Shown piece by piece: positions 11,901-23,900 of a DNA stretch of 64,000 nt. Source of the DNA: Schistosoma mansoni (taxonomy: Eukaryota > Platyhelminthes > Trematoda > Strigeidida > Schistosomatidae); the NCBI RefSeq assembly GCF_000237925.1, contig NC_031495.1, forward strand, positions 33,332,706 to 33,396,705, in the 5' to 3' direction. The notes beneath the pieces are model-generated. The model searched no databases. It saw only the letters and a list, made by a program, of their open reading frames with translations, and had not been told where the DNA came from. Made by a program: the position numbers and the translations under genes. The number at the start of each line of letters is the position of its first letter. Position 1 is the first letter of the stretch.

Positions 11901-14900
11901 CTGGCTCAGTTAGATGCAATTATGTCCGTCAAATCAGAAGCAGATTCTGAATTCGAAGTCAAAGAATTGGAATTAGAAGCACAACCAGCTGCAAACTGTA
12001 AAAATGCGATGGTGGAATCCTGTATTTCAATGACTTCTCATACAGATGAAAATGAAGATCTAACTGCCAACACACAAAATGACCTAAAAAGATTACGTAG
12101 AGCTCTGCGGTTAAATGAAAATCGTTATTCCGTAGCTTTACGTCAAATTGCCAGCATGCAACATGATCTTTGGAGATATCATGAGCGTGAAAAAATTGAT
12201 TCCCGACCTGAACTAGCTTCAGAAGAATCCTTAAAACAAGAACTGGTTCGCTTACAAGGTGTTTTAGAACAACGTAATGAAGAAATAAAAACGCTACAGC
12301 AGAAACTATCTGATAATGAACAAACTGTTTGTAAAAATTATAGTAAGATCCGTTCAGTCACGGAAACTTATAAGGAATGTCTTATTGTTCTTATCGGGAT
12401 TTATAGCTTTGTGTGCTCAGTTATTAAAGTGTCACCACATAAACAAGTGAGCGTTTTAGGTTTCCTTTTTATCGTTTTATTTTGTTAATATGTCTGGTTT
12501 ATGCTAGATCTGTTCCTAATATCGCATTTGTTGGAAATATTTAGGTTGTTTGCAATTTTTCTAAACTTTGGTGAGGGGTTGTATAGTTCACAGTCCTGAT
12601 TGTGCTTTTATGCCTTCCCGTTAATGTGATGTGTTGTCAGTAATGTTTTAGCTTACAATAGAGCTCCGATAGACGTTTATAGGTGATATTACTGCTTTAC
12701 AATAACCGTCCTAAACAAACAATTATTCCGAGTCACGTTATCGTAAGAAATAATCTAAAATACAGTTATTATGTGTATGATTTACAAACGTGTTTTGTCT
12801 AAATATGGGCACTGATGCCGTTCTGAACGACAATAAAAGCTTCTCAACAAAGCAGCTCGGCTTCGATTTTCGTCTGCTATATTAATACAGACGTCACTTG
12901 CTTAAGTATTGTATCAAATAGATGGGGCAACAGGCTATCACTAATTGACGCTGTAGAATCTCACAATTTATATGGCCGATATACACCTTGGTATACAAGT
13001 AATATAAACTGAGGCAGAGGCTCAAAATAAAGGATATATTTTAGGGCAATATCAGAACCTGTTGAATAATGGCGATGCCACTTATGGAGGCGGTTATTGT
13101 TTTATAACTTTCAGCAATCAACCAACATTGCTAAGTAGAATTTGAACTTTAAATTTGTGTTTACTTTCTGTTCTCTAAATATTTCAGTAGAATATTTATT
13201 TTTGCACCAGATTTGTATTTGACATTAGCATAGTTAAAGCTCTATAGTACTCTGAAAAGTATTTTTGAAGCACAGGATTGTATATAGCCATAGGAGTTGA
13301 TATGTTTAAAAATAGATAAAACTTATCTAACTAGTTCATCAAACGTATTAGGTATTTCTTTTTCTAGCCGTGTAAAAAGCCTAACTAAATACAGTAATAG
13401 ATTTGCTTCATTGTTCTCACTTTTAAGTGGTGATTAGATTTCACGTAGTTTGCTGATATAACTCCTTACTGAAAATTATATTTCGTTTCCCCCAAAATGC
13501 CCTGGTACGGCCGAGAGTGGGGAGAGGCCGCTCTCCCTCTCAAAGTGCTCTCACATAGCCACGCGTATATAGCCTCTGCCAGGGAAGTCCTACTCACTGC
13601 CTTCTCGTGGCGGGGGTGTTGTTTACGAAATTGAGAGGATGGAAAGCGAATGATCGGCGCTTCAACCGGGTCGGTGGACACGGAGGGTCCACCTAGGGGA
13701 GTTGGAAAACCCTGATTCCAAACCAATAGTGCACATGGGCTCCAGTATCCTTATGGAACGAATGGCGTATGAACCTATTGTTGGTTACCGGCTACCATGG
13801 GACTGTATCTCCTTACGATGCTCCACTGCCTTGTGGATCAGACCTTTAGGTCAAAGGCTTTGGGTATGGCCCCCTAAGAAAACCACCTGCTTCAGTTTGG
13901 GCACCTGAGCAGTATCACAGCCCTCACACAAATCGAATGAGATTTGTGCGGCTCATATGTATCTGGTGCTTCCTTGTACCAATATTTATGTGTATAAATA
14001 AAATAAAATAATATTTATTTAACTTTAAAACACATTCCTATTTAGATTTCGGTCTTATTTACTTCCTAATAGGTGGCTCATGTAGCTGATCGTTTTAATA
14101 TCCCTCTTTGTGGTGAGAAAGATTCGTCGGAAAATTCAGTCGCATCTGATGTGGTTGGGACAGACAAGTCTATTGATGAACAGCTGGGACAAGATTGCGG
14201 AATAAAACCAACAGAATCTTCCACATCTAATACAAAAACAACAACCAGTACTACTACCGAATCTAATTTCGAAGTGTTATCCGAAGAAGCTGATTTACAC
14301 CTTACCGTTGTCACGCAACTGCGTCATCTAGTTAGCACATTCAATGAAAAATATTCTCAGATTTCAAATCAGGTACAAATAACAGCGTTTTAATCAAGAT
14401 TTGTTGTAGCTTTTTTAAGTATTAAAAAGAGTACAACATGTATAAATTAAACCGTCTGAACTAGTTTAACATAGTCTATACTTGGTTAACACTGGTTGCG
14501 TATATCCAAGGGTTCTCAGTACACTGGTCGTATATTGGATTTGGAAATTGATAATAGGCTGAGCGAGTCTAGGCATATCATGTGCCCGTACTCACACATT
14601 GCCTCAAGATCAAACTGTATGTGAGAAATTATAAAAGAGACATGTTATTGAGGGAAGTCGATTACAACTCCGGTCGAGGGCTCAATCTATGTATCTTTGT
14701 CTGGGTCAGAAAAACAATTATTTGTATACCAATGATTAGTGTACCTAATTATCCAGTTTTATCATTTACAGCTTTCTAACAATTTATATCTTCTCCATGG
14801 CATATCTTATTGGGCAACCACATAGGAAGTGCGTGTGTGTTAATCTGACGTCGTGGATCGGGTCAAAAACAATATGGATTTCTTTATATTATTATCTGAG

Positions 14901-17900
14901 ACATAAGTATTCCCAAAGTTTCTTGTTCTGGTTAAACCATATGCCTAAAAATCCTGAATTCCATGCTTTTGAGTGGCTCAGACTAACCACCAAAGCGTAT
15001 CCAAAATGTTAAGACAGTTTTGAGATCCATTGTTACAAATAACAATATATTGAAGTAATGATATAATGATATATATATATATATATATATAACAAAAAGA
15101 TCTGATTTGTCTTTTATTCCGTAATTTCGTTTTGTTATGTTATTTACATTTTCCTCCATGTAGACTGGCTTACGAAATCGTATGATCAATTGTGTTTTGT
15201 GATTCGTAATAATAATTTGGCTTCATAAGATTTCATTTTGTGATGACTGTATTTTTGTCTTCCAATCGTTTGCATCACATTGTATTGTCGTTTTCTCCAA
15301 AAATGGAGGTTTTTGCCGCGGTTCATTATTAATCATTAACTAGTGATTGTTAAGAAAAAATTCCACTGACATTAATGTTTTTGTTTATCGTCAACGCAGA
15401 ATTTGTGACATATGTGAATCATCAGTCCAATTAGTTCACACCTCATATCAGCACAGTATTGTAGGAAATTGACAAAATGAAGCCTGAAAATGAGAAATAC
15501 AATTCAGAAGGAGCTAAAAAGCTAGGAAAAAGAGATTTTACGTTTGAAATTGGATTTCAAACCTAGTAAAAAAATGCAGAACGGATACAATAAGTTTTAT
15601 CCTATTTCACCCACCATTTCGAACCGTTGATTATGATTATTACTTGGGCCACAACCAGAAGGCCTATATTTACTGATGTGGATCAGTTCAGAAGTTAATA
15701 CGTTGCAGGATGGATTATACGTCTTGCTCTGACTCCCACCCTAGCTTCTTTCTGACTTATTCCTACTTTACGTGGCACTGCGCGTTTGGTTAGGCGGTGT
15801 TTAGGTTTGCTTAACACTATTCAGTACTTTATTTCTGGTTAGTTGGTGTGATTTGTTTATCTCAATAATATCGTTATTACTAATGTTATGAAATAGGTTC
15901 CTGGACGTAGCAGTTTAGACGTTGAAGAAACCCAACAACAAAACTTGCGTTTAAAAAGTCTATTGGAGACAAAACGTGAACAAGTACACGCATTGCGTAA
16001 TATGCTACGAGCTAATAAAACTACGGCTGAAACCGCTCTAGCAAATTTAAAACAAAAATACGAAAAAGAGAAAATCAATGTCAGTTCAACAATGCAACAG
16101 CTACGTAATGAATTGAAAACACTTAAAGAAGATGCTGCAATCTATGCTTCTTTACGCGCAGTATTCGCCCAACGTTATGATGAATACATGACACAATTAG
16201 ATGAAATGCAGAGGAAACTAAGTGTAAGTGATAAAAATAATACTTTTACAGTTATCTTCAGCATATGCATGTCTTGGGGGTTTCATGCATACACTTTAAC
16301 AACTGCGTAGTTTTGTTTCTTACCACTTTTCACTATTTATTAGTCGGAAAATGTGACTACATATTTAAAGCATATTAATGCTTACATAGAATCACAATTG
16401 TTCAATTTTACTATTTATATTTATTACTCAACACTATAGGTCAATTGAAAAATGAGTCGGTGAAATTTAATCAAAGGAAAATACTTAAAAAATGTTAGAT
16501 GATAATGAATATCAGGAAATGAAAATGACTTCTTATTGTCTGTTTCTGTAAAACTGTAAAATCCCCTCAATTACCATTCACAAAGCTTCATTAAATCAGC
16601 TTGTGTTGTAGCATTTTCAAATCATTTTGGGTTGTCTGATAGATCATTTTATGCACAAAATAAGTGTAGTTTATATATTGACTTGCTGACTTTTTTAAAA
16701 ATATTTTGAAATTATAGGTAGCTGAAGAAGAAAAAAGAACTGCAAATACTTTGTTACGTCTTGCTATTCAGCAGAAATTAGCTGTCACTCAACGACTTGA
16801 GGAACTCGAGGTAGATCTTTATCAAAAACAAAACTTTGACATTCGTTCTGGCCAATCTCATCCACCCTATCATACTAGTTCAATTCAACCATCTCCTAAT
16901 TCCCTTTTATCTAGTCCAAATCACCAACATTCTTATTCTACATCAATTCATAGTCAGCGACATTCAACTCCACAAAGCTTCCCCCCAATTGACCTTTCCA
17001 CTCTTAGGTCATCTACCCTTCCAAATGCTTCTTATTATACCGGTTCAAGTCCACAACATGGAAGTATTTCGTCCAATGGCAGTGGTGCAAGATTATCAGG
17101 TCCAGGATCCGATAGAAGCAAAGTAATTAATTTTTATCATAAATCATTAAACATATTGCACTACGAAATAGCATCTTTTGATAGAAGTTTTTTTAAATGG
17201 GATACTAAGTAGATTATATTTGTGATCTATAAATAGATTCTAAATCATTTCGTTAATGTTACTGGCAGTGCTCGATACACTGTTTTAAATAGAATCAGAT
17301 TATCTTATCATTGACGATGTTCGGCGACTCTCTATATTCGATCATCATTGTCTATGAAGGATTGTTTACATCCAGTGGCAACATCATGTTGGCGGTGGTG
17401 AGGTTTGGCAGTGCGTGTTCTGACATCGTGATAATAGTTTAGTTGACGTTACAATCTTGAAACACCGGCTTCTGTGGCTTGGACATGCTTTACGAATGTC
17501 ATCATCGCAAATTCCACATTGTGCTTTCTTTACCGATGCTGTGACCGATTGAGAAAAGCGAAGATGGTCAGTCTATGACATGGCACCGTGGTAAGCATAT
17601 TAATGCTTACATAGAATCACAATTGTTCAATTTTACTATTTATATTTATTACTCAACACTATAGGTCAATTGAAAAATGAGTCGGTGAAATTTAATCAAA
17701 GGAAAATACTTAAAAAATGTTAGATGATAATGAATATCAGGAAATGAAAATGACTTCTTGTCTGTTTCTGTAAAACTGTAAAATCACCTCACCATGGTAT
17801 TAAAGGAGAATCTATGGGATGAGTCTGTTGGTCCTTCGCGACTCTTTCAGTTAGTCACAACGTAAAACATGGTACGTATTTACATCGGTTAAAGTTGTCA

Positions 17901-20900
17901 TGCCCCAATTAGCACAGAGAGATTAAATTGTTAGATCAAATCGCAGAATATTAAAAGTGGTAACAGCATCAGTGATAATAGGAAAAATTAGGCATCAAAG
18001 ATACGATTCGAAAAAATTTAATTGGTGGGATGCAAACAAATGTAGTTATAAGGAATTTAGGATTTCTGAAATAGGAGGTAGATAAATAATGGATGTACCT
18101 AACCCATTGCAAACTATTTCGAGCCATGTCACTCCGCGTCTCCAATCATTGGTTATGATAATGACGCGGACCTTAAGTAGGTAGTCTGCACCTATTAACA
18201 TGGCTCAGTCTAATGGTCATTGACTTCATGGACTGATGCTATGTTCTGGTTTGGCCACCCCTGGCTTTTTTTCAGCCTACTCCCACACCAGAAAACACAG
18301 CCCTTCGAGTTGGGCGGTGGTTAGACATATGTAACACATGTCTCAATCATCTCCGTTGATGAGGATTTACTACCTCATCAATCGATTTCCCGTCTTTACC
18401 CGGTGCTCTATTCCTAACCTAGAGATTGGTTACTCTATGGACTCTTTGGGTGGGATTCGAGATTTAGTATAACTCATTGGCTTGAGATGTTATCAGACAT
18501 GTCTCATAATGGAAGCCGATGACGATCCTGCTGTAATTTTCTTGCAAATTCTTCGTAAAAGTGATGGGAACATACTCAACTTAAAACATTCTTTTTGGTT
18601 GTAACTTTGTTGCCTGAATTGTTCTTCCCACTGTATTCTACTCTTATTCACTTATTTTTATTCATTTATTGGTTTTCGATTATTCTCACCCTCCCTACTT
18701 TATGTCTCCACTAGACCATTTTCTTATTCCTGTAGCACATATTTATTGTGGAGCACATTTGTGTTAATATCTGTGTTCAAATAAACAATAAATGATCTTA
18801 TAGTTAAATATGGTTGGCAAGTGTAGAAATAAAATATCCTCCCATTAAAGTATTGTTTTATTGTAAGTAGCAGTGAAATCCAGGATACAGGATACACCAC
18901 TTGTCAAGTAGGCGTTTACTTTCGTCTCAGTAAATGTTGTTATTATTACTAAAATTAGTTCCATGTATGTGTATATAACATTTGAACGAAGACTAAAGAA
19001 ATGATAACTCTCAGAACTAATTTATGGATTATTGTTTTATATATTCTTATTGCATAACTATTAAGTAACTAGACTACTGTATATATACACATATTTCTTT
19101 TGTCATAAGCTTTCGGTTGACTCATTAACTACTATCATACGGTTTAGTATACCTACGTTTTTTCCCAGTCTATTGTTTACAGTCTCTCCTATTCGCAGCC
19201 GCTTTTTAGCTTAATTATGTATAATTATTATTTTATATCTATGGTGTGATACGGTCTAGTCTGCCTTTATATAATGCACGTCTATTTGAAGTATAAGATA
19301 GTTCAGCCTGACTGCTGACTTCTGGACTCAAGGGACGAGCAGTGAGATAAGCTAGAAAATCGTGAACCAATAGAAAATTAGCTCTTAACTCAAGGTTAGT
19401 GGTGCTGGTCGGACGCGTAATTGGCCAACTCAGACACTCTAAGCCATAAAGTGAATAGTGGACGTGAGTAGACCAAATTAGAATCGGGGTTGTGATTGGT
19501 GGTTGATCACGTGATTTTGGTCGGGAGGCTACAAAATATTATTTATAAATATGTATCTCATATATGATAAGGCAGTCGCAAGAATAGTCAGATTTTATTA
19601 GAAGAGCTAAGATCTCTTCGGGAAGGAAAACCACTCTCATACTTTTTACCAATCCGATTTTCCGCATAACATTTGTGCTCTGATTGATTGTCATGTTTTT
19701 TTTAGTTCGCTAAATTACTACATGTCGAAGGTCATATTCTGCCACTATAGTATCAAATTTTATACCGTTTTCGTTTGAGTTGCTTGTTCTACTAGAAATA
19801 TCAAGTTACCTGCAATTCCGTCTTCCTGTCTTAGCGATCGAGGTTTGATGTGTTGAGCATAATTGACTGTTTTCAGTTCAGAAGAGAACTGATCGTATTA
19901 GAGAAGCTCAGTCGTTTTCATTCTCGAGTCCGTAACACTGTAGGCCGTACTGAACCCCAATAACAAGACACAACAATGTAAAAGCATTCAATATGAAGAT
20001 ATGTTTGTCCCATCGCTTTTGGCTTATTTCAGCGAGACTTGTGTTATGGGTTAGAATTTCATTATTCGATGAATAGGAAAGTACGATGTAACCAAATCAT
20101 TCATGCTCTTGACACTGGTTTATTAATGTGAACCCGTGAATGAACTCTCAACCGTAGCTGTTACCTTGACTTGGTGGTCGGGCTTGCCTATCGTGATGAC
20201 TCAACCGAGCTATATTGGCTGAAACACATGTTCCAGTATGTCCTACCGTGCCAGGCGGGTCGATTGGAGAATGGTAAGACTAAAAGCAGCAACTCAAGGT
20301 CTAAGGGCGAAGTCATACTACTGACTGTAGAGGGGTGTGACAGCAGTAAGGTGTTTCCCCCGCACAACCAGCATCTGCAGCGATGGTGCCTTCTCACAAG
20401 GAAAGAAGGGGTTAGAAAAGGTCGACCCTAAAAATGTCACACCTCACCTTACCTCAAGGATTTCCGTCTCCGGCGGTAAGACCTTTTGAAGAACGGAGCC
20501 AACACGTGAGAAACCTCCCACGAAAAGGTCGTGCGTGAACGGCCTCAATCAGCTGTTTCTTGGGCTCTGCGGTCACGCTCCCAGGTCTTTAAGACCAACA
20601 CTAATCCAACTTCCTTTCCAGTTTCCTCAAGAAACACCCTTCCACGGTGTGGGCAGCCGGGAAGTGATATTAGCTACCATACCCGTAACTGCACACGAGA
20701 CCAAGTTGGTCACATTCAAATATATGACACTGCTCTATCTAAACATTGAAGTCATGTAAAATGACTAGTTTGTTACTACTTCATCACTATTTACCTACTT
20801 ACTTACGCCTGTTACCCCTCGTGAAGGGGCATAGGCCGCTTACCAGCATTCTACACCCATAACAACACATGAGACCAAGTTCGTCATAATCAAATCCTCC

Positions 20901-23900
20901 CTACACCTAATAACTCTCTTATTTCTACGACTAACCCTTCTCACATTCCTTTATCATCTCGCGCCGGTAAGGCAAACGATTTGAGTACACAGAATGTTAT
21001 TCCTGGTCTCCTGAAACCACACTCTAAGCTACATGTAGGAAAGTTTAACGTCCGAACATTGTGACAAATAGGGCAACAGGCCTCCTTAGCTAGGACTTTA
21101 GAGTCTCGCACCATTGATGTGTGCTGCTTCTCCGAAACGCACATACAAGATCCGAGTAGCGTCATTCATTTGACTTCATCATGTCAAAATAAAGAACCAT
21201 CTCGATACACGCTTCGTGTATCTGGAAGCCCTGATGCTGCTTCCTGTGGCCTCGCTGGAGTAGGTATAGCATTAAGTGCTAGGGCAGAACTAGCTCTTTT
21301 AGACTGGATCCCAGTAGACAGTCGTCTATGCGCTGTCCGACTAAACGGATCAGTAAGGACTCGGAAATATAGGGAAACTCGTCGTCACCTCTTCGTCGTC
21401 TCTGTCTACTCTTCCACTGACTGCAGCTCAGATGATATAAAAGATGAATTCTACAGGAAAATTTCTGACCTTCTCCGAAAAGCTAGGCGTTCTGATGCAG
21501 TAATAGTGGCAGGTGACTTTCATGCTCAAGTAGGTAAACTAAGCGAAAGAGAAAGACACCTGGGTGGATCTTATCATGTCGTGGCTAAAAGAATAGATAA
21601 TGGCGACCGTCTGTTGCAGCTGTGCTCAGATAACCGCCTGTTTCTTGCAAATACTAACTTTAAGCATAAGGAAAAATATCTTTTGACATGACGACCCCCG
21701 AATTCGTCCCAACGTTGGACCCAACTAGATTACATCGCTATCAGCCACCGATGAAGGAGCTCGATAGAAAACTGTCGCTCATTCTGGAGCACATGTTTAG
21801 ATTCAGATCATGCTCTAGTGCGAGCATGTATCTGTCTGCGTCTTACTGGACGTAGGAAAGACACTGCAAGGAAACTTCTTAGGGTTCTACTTAATGATAG
21901 GCAAGCCCCAAATGCTCTGGTACGGCAAAGAGTGGGGAGAGGCCGAAAAGAGAATGTCCGGCGCTTCAACCGGGTCGGTGAACACGGAGAGTCCACCTAG
22001 GGGAGTTGGAAAACCCTGATTCCAAACCAATAGTGCACATGGGCTCCAGTATCCTTATGGAACGAATGGCGTATGAACCTATTGTTGGTTACCGGCTACC
22101 ATGGGACTGTATCTCCTTACGATGCTCCACTGCCTTGTGGATCAGACCTTTAGGTCAAAGGCTTTGGGTATGGCCCCCTAAGAAAACCACCTGCTTCAGT
22201 TTGGGCACCTGAGCAGTATCACAGCCCTCACACAAATCGAATGAGATTTGTGCGGTGCATATATATTTGGTGCCCCTTTGTACAAATATTTGTGTGTTTA
22301 AATAAATAAATAAATATAGGCAAGCTAAAAATATATTTCAGGAACAACTAGAAAAACAATTAGGCAGTCATGTAAGTTGTGTCCACCGCGAGGCAGCATG
22401 GAATGACATCCGAAAAGCTGTGAAAACAGCAGTGATGTCTTCTAGTACGGTAAATTATAAGGTTAAGGAGAAATACTGGATCTCAGCAGCATCTATCGCA
22501 CTGACAGGTGCTCGAAAACTCATACTATCTGGCTCTGAACATAACGAAGAGCGAAGTCAGCTTAAGTGCAGGTTAACAAGAAGCCTACGCAATGATCGTG
22601 AACAGTGGTGGGTAGCGAAAGCACAAGAGATGGAAAAGGCAGCGGTAATAGGCAACAGCAGACAACAGTTCAGACTTGTTATAGAAACCGGTATTAGGAA
22701 CCCACATGTCAGCAAAACTATCCCGGAAAAAGATGGACACATTATCCATTCTCAATCTAGGAGATGGGATCGGCGGGCAGAACACTTAAGGATCAATTCA
22801 ACTGGCCTTCAGCCAATACCTCGGTTCCCCACGATCCCCAGTCGACCAGAATAGCAAGTTAATGTAAGTCCTCCAACTCTTTTAAAGGATGGCGGTCCAG
22901 TATTAGCAGTGTAACTGACTGAGGTCTTAGGTAGAATCTGGGAACTGGACGTAATCCCATCTGACTGGTCCCGATCTCTGATTATGCCAGTCTATAAGAA
23001 AGGAGAAAAGTCTTCTTATGACAATCACAGAGGAATCAGTTTAACTAATACAGTGTCTAAAATACTAGGTTCAATAATACTTCGACGCCTAACTAATGCT
23101 CGTAAAGAACAGACTGGAGAAAACCAGGCTGGTTTTCAACCTGGACGTGGCTGTATAGACCAGATATTCACACTACGTCAGGTCCTAGAACATAGACACA
23201 CATTCAGACGTCCCACAATCGTAGTATTTCTCTACCTTAATGTGGCATTTGACTCTCTTGATCGTGAGGTTCTATGGCAATGTTTGTCACTGAAAGGAGT
23301 ACCAAAGAAGTTTCAATCTTTTAAATACCATTTGAATGCGATATTTAAAGCTACATTGAATACTAACTAAATACACTAAATAACTTTCAGTTAGTAACAT
23401 TTTTTCATACTTGTGTTTAGTTAATCGACAGAAGGTTTAAATATATTGGTATTGGTTCACATTCGTAAATCAAACACAGGTAATGCAGCTGGTCTACTGA
23501 TCTGTTACAACATCCTAAAAATAGATTAGTATGTTTCTATTTTATTGCAACTGCCAACAATATATGTTAGGTTTAAAAAGTCTCCGAAGTAGTTGCTTTG
23601 TTCTGTAGTAAAATATGTATTATCTTCAATCCCAATCTGGACAGACCAAACAATAGAATGACTATTATATGTTGAGGAAAGACACAAAGTAAGGTACAAG
23701 TGTAGGCGGGTTCTAATGAGTAGTTAAATTGTTCATCTAGCTAGGGTCACCGCCCATGTGTGTTGTCACTAAGTTTCGAAGGTGAATTTTTATTGATACT
23801 GTGGTTTTCTTGATTAAAGTGGAGTCACGGTACATGGATTGTCTTGAATTTCAAAAAAAATTACTATCCTCTCTTAAATTCTTATCGTAGCCAGATGACG

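Noticed and set aside
12342-12347. Strong GTAAGA donor as the end of BICD exon 4
   Set aside because: It would leave phase 1 and run exon 5 into an early stop; the GTGAGC at 12447 keeps the frame and the family's LYHHVC-like region.
13702-13908. 68-codon plus frame identical at 13702-13908 and 22006-22212
   Set aside because: It lies inside two copies of the short RTE-tailed element; the identity reflects repeat identity. No domain or start context supports a protein.
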